Source of the DNA: Larus michahellis
Taxonomy: Eukaryota; Chordata; Aves; Charadriiformes; Laridae
Assembly (NCBI RefSeq): GCF_964199755.1
Contig: NC_133899.1
Coordinates: 30,297,446-30,361,445, forward strand
Direction of reading: 5' to 3'
Length of the DNA stretch: 64,000 bases
The notes beneath the pieces are model-generated. The model was not told the origin of the DNA. It saw only the letters and a program-made list of their open reading frames with translations, and searched no databases. This document shows positions 25,034-39,715 of this stretch, one piece after another (the stretch's first letter is position 1; each line of letters begins with the position of its first letter). Made by a program: the position numbers and the translations under genes.

Positions 25034-25064
25034 CTCAAATGCTGTTCCTAACGTTGTCAGAAAC
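25034..25064 (-). other. WDR89: WDR89 5' UTR part of the coding exon, with splice acceptor
   Basis: On the minus strand the intron ends with TTTATTTATTACAG (acceptor AG at 25066-25065) and the exon begins at 25064. The 31 exon bases before the ATG contain no in-frame stop. An N-terminal extension supplied by an upstream exon is therefore not formally excluded, although family comparison favours the internal ATG. Confidence 0.75.
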
Positions 25065-25947
25065 CTGTAATAAATAAAATCCGAGATGAGTTTTAATTTT
25101 AACATTTTGAAATAATATCAGCTTTAAAAATATATATGAAAAAGCATCTTGCACAGAGGTAACACATGTAATCAAAATTCAATTATCCTGATGTCCTACC
25201 CACTACAACTTCATTTACAGAAACAGAGAACCGGAAAGGGCTCCCCGAGTTAAGGGGTTCAGTCTCTTGTGACTGTAAGCACTACCTCATATAATCCCCT
25301 TAAAAGATTAAATAGTCTGTCTGTGAATCCTGTGAAAGTCACTTAGCTAAATTTGCTTTATTATTCTTATGAAGTAAACAGTAAAGTGATGTTCTCCACA
25401 AGCGGAAAGAAAATGAAGTCATTACCACTACCTGGAGGAATAATTTTTGTTCTAAAAAGTTGCTAGGAGGCACAGCCCACAAACAGTTGCATCAGTACAA
25501 CTGCGGAGACTTCCTAGGTAAACTTTTCTGCTGGAGGATATGCAAAGGGTGGGCAGAGAACAAGACCAAAATTATGTACAACTAGAGTCTGCAGTGGCTA
25601 GATGAGATAAAATTTACAAGTATTTAGGTGCCCAATGATGCACATAAACACCTGTCAGCATACCACGGACCACCTAAACAGGCTACATGACATCAGTGAA
25701 ATTCACTGGAATTAAGCACCTTTGCCTTTTTCGTCAATACTCCTAAGAACCTAAATGTTTTTTGAGCCTCCTATAAAACCACACAACACTGGCTCTTAGT
25801 GCAACTGTAAAAATCTTCCCTTCAGAGGCAATTTTTCTCTGGCACTACTGAACCTTTCTAGAAACCCATACTATTTCAGTGAGGTACAAAAATTCAAATT
25901 TTACCAAGCAAAACCAAATTAAACAACATTCTTTCATTCCTCTTACG

Positions 25948-26003
25948 CATAGATTCACTTCTAAAAAATAGATACATATATACACACACATAGATTCACT
26001 TCT
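25948..26003. repeat. Short tandem duplication (period 41)
   Basis: The 15-base string CATAGATTCACTTCT occurs at 25948-25962 and again at 25989-26003, each followed by an A-run, with a TA/CA-rich spacer between. It looks like a local slippage duplication next to poly(A). Confidence 0.8.
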
Positions 26004-29000
26004 TAAAAAAAAAAAAAGAATTCTCTCCTTTATAACACAAAGGAAAATTCAATTCTGTAATTGCAGTAAAGGCTTTCATCAATTTAGAGTCAGAAAAACT
26101 ACTGAAGCATTTAAATTTAAAAGAGATATTTGCCATCATAAAAAATACACGGTTTCGTGACTTCACGAACTACAACCATTTTGAAAATTAAAATGTACGT
26201 GGGGTGCGTTAAGTGAGCATAAACATCCACATGAATGACTTCTGTTAAAATTACACGTTCAATTAGACTACTCTTCTGTGTTTAAAAAAACCCAAACACT
26301 GAAGGAATCACAGCAGGTTCTAGGGGGACAACACTCCAGTGACTTCTTACTGGTACAGATATTTCAGGTAATGCAAATAAGGGTAAAGCAGTCGTCAAAA
26401 ATCTCCTTATTTCCTTATGGACTAGGCCAGCACCCAATCCTAGTTACCACATGCGTGAAAGGACCCTTTTTGAAAAAATCCAAACAGAAATTAAATAAAA
26501 ATCAGGCAGACACAGAATGCAAGAAAATATTCTCATGCCTTCCCAGCTGTCCCATCATAATTTTTCTGCAAATTCTTCAGGCTGTATTTTTAGGGATGGA
26601 ATGAGTAAGTTTCCAGGCATTACTTGTTTGGGGGTAACTATTTTAATGGTTCATGAGAGACCAGCAACAAAGGAAAAGTTGCCATGACGAAACTGCATTC
26701 TGCTTTTTTTTTTTTTTCCTTCTTGGTGTTGTTTGTAGTTTCAGGGTTTTGCTTTCCCTCCTCCTATTTGGTACATACAAATATTCATGATGCCATATGA
26801 CAAACAAGCAAATTCTTAAAAAACAGCTTAGGTAGGGACACTTATAAAAGCTTAATTCCCAAGTCACAAATAATCTCACTAAGCTATTTTCCTCACTAAT
26901 ATCCTGACAATGAGGTCCCCAGGTTAATCTTCTACATCAAAGCAACCTTTCAGAGCACATCTACAAGTAATTTTTGCCATAAGACGCAGACATCCTGTGG
27001 AAACTCCTTTCCCCTCTAAAGAGTAGTTCAACATGTTTGCTGGCATTAGCCTGTGTACAACCCTACCCACAGAACTTGCTCCTTACTTACTTTTCTGGGT
27101 ATGTCCTCAAATGGAACAAGGTTTTACTAGAACTATTACATAAAGCAGACTGTTCTCAAACACTGCTTGCTACACTGCTCAAACACAAAACTATTAAACT
27201 CCCATGCAAATTATTAATTTAAATTTAAGAAATAAAATAATTTAATATTATTAATAAGGACAACTTCTACTTAATCCAATTTACTGAAGAATTACAATGG
27301 AAGCTTCTATTTAAATACTATTTCAAAAACACATGCTTGAAGGTGGAGAAAGGAGTTTTTATAAACCAGCTATCCTGTAGTGCTATGGTTACTGAAAAAA
27401 TTGGGCTCTCTCTGTAAACTTTTGTAAGAAAAATGTAGTTTTCCAGACTGACCTGAATTTCAGGCTCTAAATATTCAGATTTTTTATACTCAAAAGGCCA
27501 AGTAAACTCAAACAGACATGTTCCTGACAAATGTCATCCATTTGGAAAGCAAGCTGCAGTTGTTTAAATATTACTGACTTTGATAGAAAATATTATTCAA
27601 TGAGCAGTTTCTACAACAGTCATGTCAGAGCTTTTACTGATGGGGAGGTGAGCGTGAAGGAACTCTAGAAGTACCCAGAAGTTGTAAAAAGCCAGTCTGC
27701 AAAAGCATGGTCATTCAGATTTAATAATATTTTCTGGGAAATAAAATTAGCCCAAGATAGCTCTTAAGCTTTTACCCCCGAATGACACGGCTACAGCTAT
27801 TCTGAAATACCAGAAAATGCTGTTCATGTTTCCAGATAGATGTACAATTTATATCATTAGGAAGCTGGAGGGTACAGTTTTCAATTCTATTTCCACTGCA
27901 ACAACTAAGATGCCTTAAAATTGCATTTAATGGCAGTCAGGTTTTTGCTCAGTAAAATGTCTGCTCTAGTAAGAAAGTCTTCAGACTATTATGAAATTGT
28001 GATTGAAGGTTATATAAACAATTCATGCTCAACTTCAGGGTGTAGCTGCCAGCCCTTCCTTTTCAGAAGGGGAAGTCACTGTTGTATTTTGATGGGAAAG
28101 TTTAAATGGCAGGAATAGGATCTGTGTTAAATTTATGAGACAAATAGGAAACAATGGTCTTCCAAACACAATAGAAGATAACTAAGCATTGGACTGCAGC
28201 CACCTGCAAAGCATATGGTGCTCTGCACTGCAGAAGAGAAGCACTTTTACTTTAGCACTCCTTTGACAACACAGGTATCTGTTTTGTTATGGTCACCAGG
28301 AATCCTTTGGCAAGTCAGTATCTTTGAAACCTGACACAATTTGGATATAGCACAACTGCCAGTTGCTATGATCAATGAGGAAAACTGCTCATGTTAATGT
28401 GACAAACTGTCTGACACAAAGACTTTCGAGGGCACAGACAGCTTGCTTTGAACTGTTCCAGTCTCAAAAGAAACGGCAGAGGTAGCACTGGCCAAAAACT
28501 CTTTTTTCCCCAAGGCACCTCCTTTGCTCAGAACATGAGGTAGTTAATTAAATTCAGGTTCTTCACTTATTCCAACTCACAGTGGCCCACGGTCTGTATC
28601 TACCGTCTCAACATAGACAAAATCCAGGTGATGTTAAGGTGCCAGGAAAACACCACCACTTGGATGACACACAAGTATCTGGCTGAAGGTGTCTGGTTGT
28701 GGCTAGTCCCTTGTGTTTGAAACAGAAATCCAGTCCCATCGTCAGTGATCACCACTCCTCATATGTAACAACTGCATCTCTCATCTCCATTTGCATCTGT
28801 ACCCCCTGAACAAGGTAAAGCCACATTCTACAAATTAACCCTGAAACTTCTATGTTATTGTACCCAGTCCTCCAGAATGACATCCATGTGATCTTTTCTA
28901 TGAATTAACTTCACAGTTATATGCAACCTCTGCATGTCTCCTTGATATCACAACTACCAGAAACAATCAGCTTCTTGAAGGACACTCAAAACTCCTTACA

Positions 29001-32000
29001 TCTTGGGAACTCAGAATAAATACAGTACTCTCGAATAACATAAAATATTTTGATCTCCAGGGCATCCTACAGGGCTCCTTTAGAAAATAAATAAGCTTGA
29101 TTTTTAGAACAGAAAACATGAAACAGAAGGGATGCCAAGAGGAAGGATAGGATTTTCAGAGGCCTTTGTTATGCATTTCTCACTAGTGGAGTGTAGAAAC
29201 AACCATACAGAATGACTAGAAGCAAACAGCCTGGGTGCCGAAAGCAGGCCTTTCCAATGACAGAGGAAGGAAAGGTAAGGACCTTATCTGCACAAACTAA
29301 ACATTTCATATTGTCTCAGCATATACTGCTATGCTCTTTGTGCAGTATTCTGAACATCAAAGTCTCAACAAGCTCATGGGTCCTCTTTAATACAGAAAGT
29401 TTTTCAAAAAATAAACCAGCAATTCATAAGTTATTTTCTTTCTCCTTTTAGTTGTGTACACAGGATACTGCCAAATTGCATAGTTCTCATTTCCAAAAGG
29501 CAATGTTAGCTCAACAACATATAGAAACATAAAAGTACCTCTCTGAAAAATACCGTGGAAGATGTGGGAGAAATGTAACTTTGCCTCAAAGACTTAATCA
29601 GTAACGTAAGAGTAACTTATGAGAAGGAGTGTAGAAAGACGTAATAAAAATGAAAACAACCTGTAGTTTTGGCAATCTTCTCCACAGAGGTCAAATACCA
29701 AAAATAGCAAGGGATTTGAACAGCAGTAGATGAAATCTTACACTGTTCTTTCCTACTATAAACAATGCAAACAGACCCTCCCTTTATTTTCACAATTATT
29801 AAAAGTTCAAGAACAAACTAAGAACAAACCTGGAGCTCTGGGCAGTGCAAAGCAATTCATGCATGCGACATTACATGTGGTTTGCATTTTAAAACAAAAA
29901 CGCAAAGCGCAAGGTTGGCTGAGGAGAACACATTAGTACGCTGCACTTCACTAATGCAAAATGCCTTCAGAGACCTCTCCTCACTGGCATCACTTCACAA
30001 CAGAAGATGGATCAGCCAAATGATCTAAGCGCTGAGGGGAAGCACAAAACACATCAGGCATGCATAATTTTTGCAGGATACAAACTCCTATAGTTGATTT
30101 TGTTATTTTACCAAAGCAGAGAAATAAGGTGTTTCTCCAGCATTCCCACAAAGACATTTTAAGGCAAAGAGAATAGCATTTAGTCTATCAAGCGGGAAGG
30201 GAATAAGATGTGCGACAGGCTACACTAAAGTGCAGAGACAAGATGGAAACTGCCAAGAGAATTATTTCATCCTTCCAAATCAGCTACATCTAGATTCCAA
30301 ACATAAAGCACAGCAAGAAAAAAAGCTCCACGTAATTTTGCATTTGCAGTACAGAGAGAAATGTTGTATCAAGAGAGCAGAAAGGAGGAAAAAGATAAAA
30401 CACTGCCACAGCAAAGTCCATGGGAAGAGCAAAAAAATTAGGTCTAGCAAACTGTCTGCCTCCCATGAAATCAATTCCTACCCTCCCACCAGTACAGACC
30501 TTAGGGGTACAATCCTATTCAGCAATGGAGAGAAGAGCTGTAGGTGGGACAGAGAACCAAGGAAATGGCCTTAAACAACAGTATTGGTTAGAGGGAAAAA
30601 AACTAAGAGTCAGAACTAGGAGAGAATAAAGGGGAAAAGTCACATGTGCTCAGTGCTTTGGGGTTCAATAATTTAAAAAAAAAAAAGGAAACTACAACTT
30701 TTGTATACTAATCTTTTGGGGACATAAGCAGTTGTTCATGCCAATACAGAAACAAAACCTCGTTTTAAATATTATACCAGATATCCATAGAGAGAGAACA
30801 CAAAAACAACTTTTGGATTTGACCAGGTGTAGTTTTAAATGCATAAATCATAAAACCATACATTGAATATTTTCATCAAAATAAAACTTTTAAAATTATA
30901 TTTTTGATGTAAGATTTTGCATTCTAACTAGAAAGACCTATTCTGATTTTGCATCCAACCCTGGAAAATATGGTGGAGGCAGGCAAGATTTAGAAAATTT
31001 AGGCATGCCTTCAGGTCCAAATTGCAATGAATTAATATTCAGACTTGAGCAACTGAAGGCCTATGGATACAAATTCATGAACCAAAGAGATGGTAAAGAG
31101 CTGCAACAGACCCAGATGACAAGCCATCATAAGAAAAATCTAAGTGTAGAACAATCCAATGTACAATTAAAAAAATTCATATAAAGCAGAAAACACCATA
31201 CAAAACTATAAAAATGCTCAAATTACTAATTTCGGCTTCAAGTTTAAGTCAAAATTATTAAAATCTGATGCTCAGATAGCTAAAATACCTTCTCTAGAAC
31301 AATTTAGGAGACCCTAACATGTAACATAGTTTCTAAGTACTCCAAGAAGCTGTGTCAAACGTCATTTCAAACATGTTTGAGAATTTTCCTTTTTCAGTCT
31401 TCTCTTTTCATTCAATTCCATGCTAGTGGCACAGACCTACTAACAAAGGAGCAGCAAAGTAAGCTCTCTGTCACCAAAATCACACTGACACAAGCAACTG
31501 GATCTAACTGAGAACTTACTTGTGAGGGGGAGGTTTCCTAGTAGTGACCTCACCAGGTAGAGGACGTTATTGCATCCAGGTGTTGAGGTGGTCATCCAAT
31601 AAAGGAAACTGCGAAGTTATAAGAGGATAAGAGATGCTCAATTTTACTCTCATGGCTATTCTCAGATAAAGCTGACAGTAGCTGCAGCAAAAGAAATCCT
31701 GTTTTGTAAAGGCAGATCTCAAAGATTCTCAGGCAAAGGTCAAATTACAGAAAGAGATATTGTAATAGGGACACTTATCTTCTAAATTCTATATATTCTC
31801 CTTTAGTTTTGTAAAGAATACCGTATTTAAAACCCTCTGCAAAAGCTAATCTATGCCTAAATTGCACCCTTATATCACCTGAACATGTAAACAACAAACT
31901 GCATCCTCAGGTGGATTCTACAGAACAGGCAAGAGCTGCAAGGAAAACTGTCCTAGCACCGAGCCTTGACTTTTGCTCTGGAGCAAGTCTCTGGGACGGG

Positions 32001-35000
32001 GGTCAAATGTGAGGTTTGTGCCTGCTGCTCCTCCCTTCTCCCCTCTCCTCCTAGGCACAAACAGTGCCTAACCTGTACTCCAGCCCAGCATGCTAACAAC
32101 ATATGAGGCGAGGCATCTAGGTCACCTTCTAAAAGAAGGCTAGGCATCTGGAAGTCACAGCCAGTTCTGCGACACTCACTCTTTCTCTATCAACCGCCTC
32201 CTCCTATGATGGGACCCAGGATCTAGGTTAACAACCCCAAGAGGAACGGAAGGTGGACGATGGGTGTCAGCAGCTCCAGAAGACTTCACCGTCCAAGTGC
32301 CATGCAAACATCAATGCTCCCAACTCCAGCAGATGCTAGATAACTCACAGCTTCAGAACACCTTTGTGTCCTGCTGTCTGTCTGTAATATAACCACAGCT
32401 ATTCAGCCAACCCCTTGCAAAACTTGAAGAGAATCCAAGTCTCAGCCTTCTGCATTTGTGCTTATCAGACCACACTGACCACAGAAAAGTCATTTCCTTT
32501 CTCTTGTGAGCACCTCCCACTGTAGACACCATATTGACATTACTTTTTGTAACCACAAACATAGGAAAGAAGATACAGAACTAATCAGTCTCTCAATTAC
32601 GTACAGCCATCAACTGCTGGAAGTCAAACATGGAGGGTACAACATTCTCCTGCGCGTAGCATTAAGTTTTTCTCCATTCACATTCCCTCAATATAACCAT
32701 GATCAGTTAAGAGAAGGTTCATACCTTTCTCTGAACTATTCCTCACACGCCTCCTCACTAACAGCATTTTCTTTTGTTAAAGGTCAAACAGCTGGCTGTT
32801 TGACTTGGCACTAGAGCTATGCACCAAGATGGTCATATCTCACGGATAAGGAGAAATAAAGCTATTCATCCAAGTGGATTTGAACAAGACCCTGGCCTAC
32901 AAACACGAGTCCTGATTCTGGCAGAATAGTTTACTAAGTAATTCCCAGCAAGCTGCAACATTCACTCTTTACTTTCTTAATCACTGAAACAAAGACAGTA
33001 TTTGCCTAAATTGTAATACTTGTGTAATCAATCATTAGTAAGTACAGTCAGCAGCAGCCTTTCGAAAGAAAAAGTCTTGTTCTGAACATCTACACTACAA
33101 GATAAAATGCAAAAGTCACAGTAACACCACAATGCATCTGCAAATTCCACAATCAAGAACTGCTTCGATGTCCTTTCAAGTTTGGGATTACAAGAAAGGA
33201 CTCCAAGATGATATTCAGGGCCATTTTAAGCTGAACAAAACCAACACATGAATGGACAACCCTAATGATCCACCCTACAGAGAAAGGTGAAAGGAAAAAA
33301 TTACTTATGCAGCTGCATGAATAATTACTGACTCCAAAATAACACCGTTTATTTCCTTCAATTTAGACATTGCCAATTGATACCAATATCATCGTATAAA
33401 AAAACTCTGAAAATAAATAAGAAGATTCTTCCCAAATATTAAGAAATTTTGCTGAAATTCGTCCAAAGAATTTGTTTCTACACCACAGGAAGCCTCAGAA
33501 ATTTCAGCCTAAATTTAGCAGCAACTGTAATAAAAGGATATAAAGAAACTTAGCTACAGCAGAAAAAAATAGCTCCTACTACCACATATTGTTGCCAAAA
33601 TACCTATAATGAGATAAAATGTTTTATTTACCAGAATATTTTAGAAATTCTTTCACAACAGTAATTTAGCTTAAGTACACTTCATTACCAGAGCTCATTC
33701 TACAGCACACAAAACTATTATGTTTTCAAAACTCTTTTCTTAAAAAACCATGCTTAAATCAGCTACTACAGTTCTCACCTTCACTAGGGATATTGCTGGT
33801 GAACTGCTAAGATATTCTCCTACATGTGCAGATGTGGCACCAAGATTTTACGAACACAACATTCAGGTGCTTGGCAATTTTTAATACTACGCTAACATCA
33901 CTGCCTAAGCAATTCTCTGCAGTTCCAGATGTATTGCACGAGCACAAACATCTGTCAGGCCTAAGCAGGGGAAACGACTTCTGATTTTCCTCATTTCCTT
34001 CCCCAAGAACATGCAGATCACAAAGGTATCTTCACTAGTCACATCCTACAATATCCCTTTTTGATATTTAGCTAATCCAGAACATCACCCATGTCAAGGT
34101 AATTTATCAGACCCTTTCCAGTATCAAAGCAACAGGAGAAACTGGAGATTCTTGCGTGCCCATGACAGTTCACAGACTATCTGTTTCCAAAACATGCTCT
34201 TTGTGCACAGCCTGGCAGCTGGAGGCTCTACTGAGTCCTTATCATGCCCTAAACTCAATTTTCAGTGCTTTGTAGCAGACAAAAGGAAAAGATGTCATCA
34301 AAGTGACAACAGTAGGATGGAAGAGGCTGAAATACAGGAGTTTACAGCTATGTTGACTCTATCCTGTTCAAGAGAATTTACTTTTCAGTCTCCATTAAAG
34401 ATGCTAAGGCATCAAGTACGTGAACACTGTACCAAGACAAGGCACTCTCTTCAGCTCTTTGTTTTCAAGAGCCTTTAGACAGCCTTTACACTTGAACCAT
34501 ATGCAGCACTCCAGTACTAGCTTTACCAATGCCATACATAGATAAAAAAAAAATAAATCATTTTTTCCCTTTTTATAACAGCGAGGCGTACAGTGATTTT
34601 CCACCATACTGCACTGGAAGTTCATGTTCAACTGCTTTTCCAGTATGAGAGTGATTTAGGACTCAGTCATAGGAAACAGAATCACAAAAAGGGAAGGATG
34701 AAAGAGCAAGTATGTAGGTATTATTACCTACCACTTTCTGATCAAGAGACCTACTGTATGCAGCAACACAGACAATCCCTGCTGGCAAATCACAACAAAA
34801 ACTATACTCTTTTGTTAGCACCCACGAATCCCTAAAACCTGGGTGGGAAATTTATTTTTCTGAGATCCACAAAGACCTTTCCAACATCTTTGGTAGACAG
34901 TGTCGCCCCAAAAGAAGACAAGGATAAAAAGCAAAGTCAAGAGCTTCATGCATTTTAGTAACCCTGCTCTCAAGCCATGTTTGTTGTCAATGCTTTAGTC

Positions 35001-35089
35001 AATCCATATTCACAGGGTCATAGCAGGTTGCCAGCAGGGCTCTTTGCTGAAGCCAATCTCTTGATAACACAATCATAATCAAGTGCAGA

Positions 35090-35605
35090 TGAGGACGGGC
35101 CAGATGATCCAGGGAATGGACTGTTTATCTTACAAGAAGTAGCTGGGATGCTTTGCCTTGTATAGCTTGGCAAAGACAGAGACTGAGAAGGGATACGATT
35201 ACTATCTACAAATACATCAAAGGAATAAATGCTGAGGAGGGAGGGGAGCTACTCAAGAACAATACTGGCACAACAGTTTAAGAGGATAAACTGACCACAA
35301 ATAAAATTTAGAGCAGAAATGAAAAAGTTTATCTTTCAAAATAGTTTCCAATTAGAACAGCGGGGGCAAAAACTTTGACCATCTTCATCTACTTTAACAA
35401 CCTCAACAGCCTGGCACCCACAACTGCCTTTGCCCAGCAAAGAACACAAATAGGAAGGCAGACTGAAAAACAAGCAACTACAAGATAAGCTGGCTCATCA
35501 TTTCTTTCTGGAAGACACCACATTGCCAGACAATAGCAAGACAGGGGGGTTGTACTAGATGATCTCCAGAGGTCCCTTCCAACCCCTATCATTCTGTGAA
35601 GACAC
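35090..35605 (+). mobile_element. Old CR1 relic, 3' end, inside the WDR89 intron
   Basis: A decayed CR1 in plus orientation, opposite to WDR89. Its right end carries the classic CR1 3' block GATGATCTCCAGAGGTCCCT, followed by TTCCAACCCCTATCATTCTGTG. Further left, diverged ORF2 code is still legible, for example MIQGMDCLSYKK from about 35102 and the GACTGAGAAGGGAT block near 35180 that corresponds to the RRLRGDLI region. Stops and indels break the frame throughout, so this is an ancient, inactive copy, much older than the two minus-strand CR1 copies. Confidence 0.85.
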
Positions 35606-38600
35606 AACATTAGCTGACTGCATAGTTTCAGAAGCAGTACTAAGAGGGTACATATGTGCATAGACAAAAATGCAACTTCCAGCTTAAGGTGGCTTCCTCT
35701 CCCCGTGCCTCTGAAACTGTCAGGATAAAAGTCTAAGGACTTGAGCGTGTGCCCCTCCAAACAGCCACATTTTTTTGCAAAGACTGTTGCATGGAAAAAT
35801 GCAATGCCTCCCTCTCAAGTCTGAACGTCTATCAGTCACTGCAACGCAGAACTGAATACTTTTTGTCCCGCATCTCTCAGAGCAGCACAAACACGACATC
35901 AGCGTCGCTGAGAACACCTGCGCTAAGGCAATCTCAGCCAACAGTTGGAAGTCCCGAGGTGTCCGATGGGCAGAAGCTGCTATTTCACACTCAGCCCGCT
36001 TGATGTCACTAATGACCACCACTGACGAGCAGCTCAATCACTCTTTGAGGAGCTGCAGAGTCACAGATTTTGACCACGCAATTAAGGAGAGTGCTTACTC
36101 CTTTTTAGTACATCTATATACTGCTCAGCTAATTTTAATCAGTAACGATAAGCTGTCTTCTTAACAGAGTGGCATTCAAGGAAACAAAAACTTAATTTAG
36201 AGAGGAAGGCATAGGAAATAAGCCTGAAGTACTGCAAAGGGCATCATTAAGGCACCAGCAATTTTCCCTTCCTTTTAAAAGTTTTGCCTCAGATCCTCAA
36301 ATCAGACTATTAATCAAAAATCACAGCCTTCACCTAGAACTCTCTAGCACCAAACACTAGAGAAGAAAAAAAAAAACCCAACAAATTAACTACATTGCAA
36401 CTTTTTCTTTCTGATTTGTCAAAGAGAAGTAAGTTACACCCTCTTTTTTAAAGTCTCATTTTTGTGAATTCAGTTCAGAGCTTTTGATCTTTCAGACTTC
36501 ATGACAATGCAAGATGCGACTCTCATATTTCCATGCAACACACACAGAAGCATACAAGGAACAACTGACTTTTGTGCATTTGCATTTCCTCTTTAAGCAT
36601 CCAGCAAGTGTCAAGAAACACCCATCACTAAAATCCATCACTAAATTTTCCCAGGGAACAGGGAGGAAAAAAACCAAATCCAACAACTAAAAACCCTTTC
36701 CTTTCTCAATCTGTTACACTCACATCTGGCTCCAACGAACACTCGTGAAGCAGGAACATTCAATACACATACATGGTAATAGTTACCTAAGACATAAAAC
36801 CACTAGAATTAATTTTTCCTTAAATCTATTCTTCCCCCTTTCAAAACTGTCATGTACTTCCTTAGATATATTGACAGATATTGAGTAAACTAAAATCAAT
36901 TTCACTTACCTCAAAAAAAACCCTCCAGAAACCATAAGCAAAACTCAAGTAAGTCAGGTTTGCTAGTAAAAGAGCTGTATGTTTCTGAACAAGAATTTTT
37001 GCTTTTACAACCATCTGCTTGTCCCTTCTGCTTCCACAAAGGAATAATAACACTTAATTCCAGCTCTCTCAGTCATTCCCATAGCAACAAACATACACAC
37101 GTGCTTATTACTAAAAGATCCTCAAATTATTGAAAAGTAATCAGCATCTGAAGTTTCCTATTCCAGGTACTGCCGGCATGTAACTCCATCTAGCAAGCAA
37201 TTTGCTAATTTTAGTTAAACGCTGGGTTATCATTTCACCAATTTAACTGCTTACCAATTGTACAGCACTTTTACATCTTACTTTTAATGGGAAGTTGAGT
37301 AATAGTTTTGCCTAGAAATAACAGGCATGGGAAAAAAGAAAAATCACAGTAGTTATGGCTAGCTGCAGAAAAAGTGGAAGTGAAAAGTTGCAGATCAACT
37401 TCAAAAAAAAAACAAACAAAAAAGATGACGATTCCGCTGAAGAATAAAAAAAAAAAAAAACATCAGCAGTGTCTAAAGGTATCAACAATATGTTCACTCA
37501 TCCATCTAAAAACAAAGTGAAATTGCAAGAAAGGTGCTCAGCATTTTCAAATTGAATTACTGCTATACACAAGCACAATATAAGAAAAAAAGTAATTCTA
37601 CTTTAAAGCTGATTTTTTTTGAATTGTGTTAGTTTAATCCAGCATAAGAACTGTGAGTGTTTTAATGCATCTGTTTTTACACAGGTAAGATTCAGTTATT
37701 ATATTAAATGAAGGAGTTCCAGAAACTGTTAGTTTTGATTTTTCATTGTTTTCATTAGCTGGAAAACTAGGAATTAAAGAAAAACAACAAGTGCCCTTAT
37801 AAGGCCATGGTGAAGTCTTACATAAAACAAGTCTCAAAGAGCAAAACAATAGGGACAAGAGGTATTAAAATATTTTCATTCCTCTATCTGTTGCAACTTT
37901 CAGTCTGAAACAAACCATTAAGGTCATCTCAAAACATTTTCAACACCACAAATACTGTAATAAAAATAACAATAAAAATCTGAGAATATTAACAGTCTGC
38001 AAGAAATGCCTTCAGATTAATGTCAAATGGTGAGATAAATTTATGTCCAGTCTACAAAGGGCATAAACAACAGTACAGATGGTTTGTCTTGCAAAGGAGA
38101 TAAGACTAGATAATGCAATAGAAACACCTGGATAACAAAACAGAAAAGAAACATAACAAGTTGAAGAGTTTCCAAGAAAATATTAATGTGAACTTGTTAA
38201 AATGGACAGATGGACGATATTTGCTTCCTGCCATTACTTACAAAATATTCTGATTGTTGAAAACACTTGAATATCTTGTAGTGTCTAGGAACACAACAGA
38301 AAACACATTATATGTTGGGACCTTCAGAACAGCCTAATGAAATTTCTTAGTATTTGTCTTGTGATTTTAGCATGATTTTTTCAGTGCTATAGATTGACTT
38401 GCTTTCTCTAGTGAGCAGTCCACCCCCATCCCCTGCTTTGTTCTCACTAAAAGACTTACTAAAAGATTTTGTTGAAACTTTCATCAAAGTATCAGCTAAG
38501 GCAAAAATACATCACAGAAACCGTTCATCCAAACCACTGAAATTTAATCGGAAGATTTCAGCATCAGACATCCTTCACTCCCAGTCTAAAGCTTTATCTA

Positions 38601-39683
38601 CCAAAGAAACAATCTTCTATATACAATTTCACAATCCCTCCCATTTATTTTAGAAGCTAATAGAACACAGTCTGGTTGTTCACGTCCATGCACTAAGCTC
38701 CATCCACTTCTATTTAACTAACCAACCAACCCTAAATTAAATGCTCTAAATTTCTTTACACATTGCACTGAATGTGTCCCATATCTACATGCTGATTGCA
38801 CCAGCCCCACAAATTAACAAAACATGCTTCTGCCAGATGTGAACCAGCACCAACTCTGCTTGGTTGGTAGGCACAGGAGTGCTGCAGTAGAGCTGTCCTT
38901 TCCCGGGGCTTCAACAGCTGCAAGCAGGAAGAAGAGGACAATCAGAGGGCAGCTTTGAGGGGAAGAAAGGGGAAGGAAAAGGACATGTCAGGAGGAAATA
39001 AGAGAGGACAATGCACCAGCAAGAATTTATTTAAGACTTCTGCTAAAGGAAGAGACAGTACAGGAACACGAGAAGGGGAAAAGCTAAGGGAGAAGTGGAC
39101 AGTGTGTCAGGCTAAAGTCTGAAGAGGGTAAAAGCATGTTTGAAGTTGAACTTCCTAACCCCACATGGCTATAGGCAACATGCTCTTTTCCTGCCTTTAT
39201 ATCCTCCATTGTCCATCTTGCACCTAAATTACTTGCAAGTCACAAAGCACACTCATCTCCAAAAATTTGCCTTGCCAAGTCTCCAATTCACAAGTTTCTT
39301 TTTAAATGTCTGGTATGAAACCCCCTAACAGACTTATCACACAGGAGAGGCTGACCCACACAGAAGATGTCTTTTCACCCACCAATTAAAACCAAGCCCT
39401 AGAAGTCTGCATGGGGAACTTTACATCAACACAGCTAATCAGCATGGTACTGCTGATTTCATTCTGCTTTGATTTTTTTCAGAAAAGCTCAGAAATCACA
39501 TTATTTGTACAGTCGCAGTACAAGCACGTCAAAGCTGCAGAACCCAGCTGGGAAGTGCTGGCAGCACATAATGACAGCAGTCTGGTTTTACACGAGATCT
39601 CCCACACAGTCAGGTACAGACCAGACCCTAGGGCCAGCCAGCAAAGGATCCTTGTCCTCAAGACTGATGTAGAGAAAGAAAAT

Positions 39684-39715
39684 TAAAAAAAAAAAATTAA
39701 AAAAAAACCAAACCA
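39684..39715 (+). repeat. A-rich low-complexity tract
   Basis: Two A-runs separated by TT and followed by ACCAAACCAAAAC. It is simple sequence within the WDR89 intron. Confidence 0.8.

Noticed and set aside
35389-35760. 123-codon minus-strand frame over the old CR1
   Set aside because: It is antisense to a decayed CR1 relic and has no meaning of its own.
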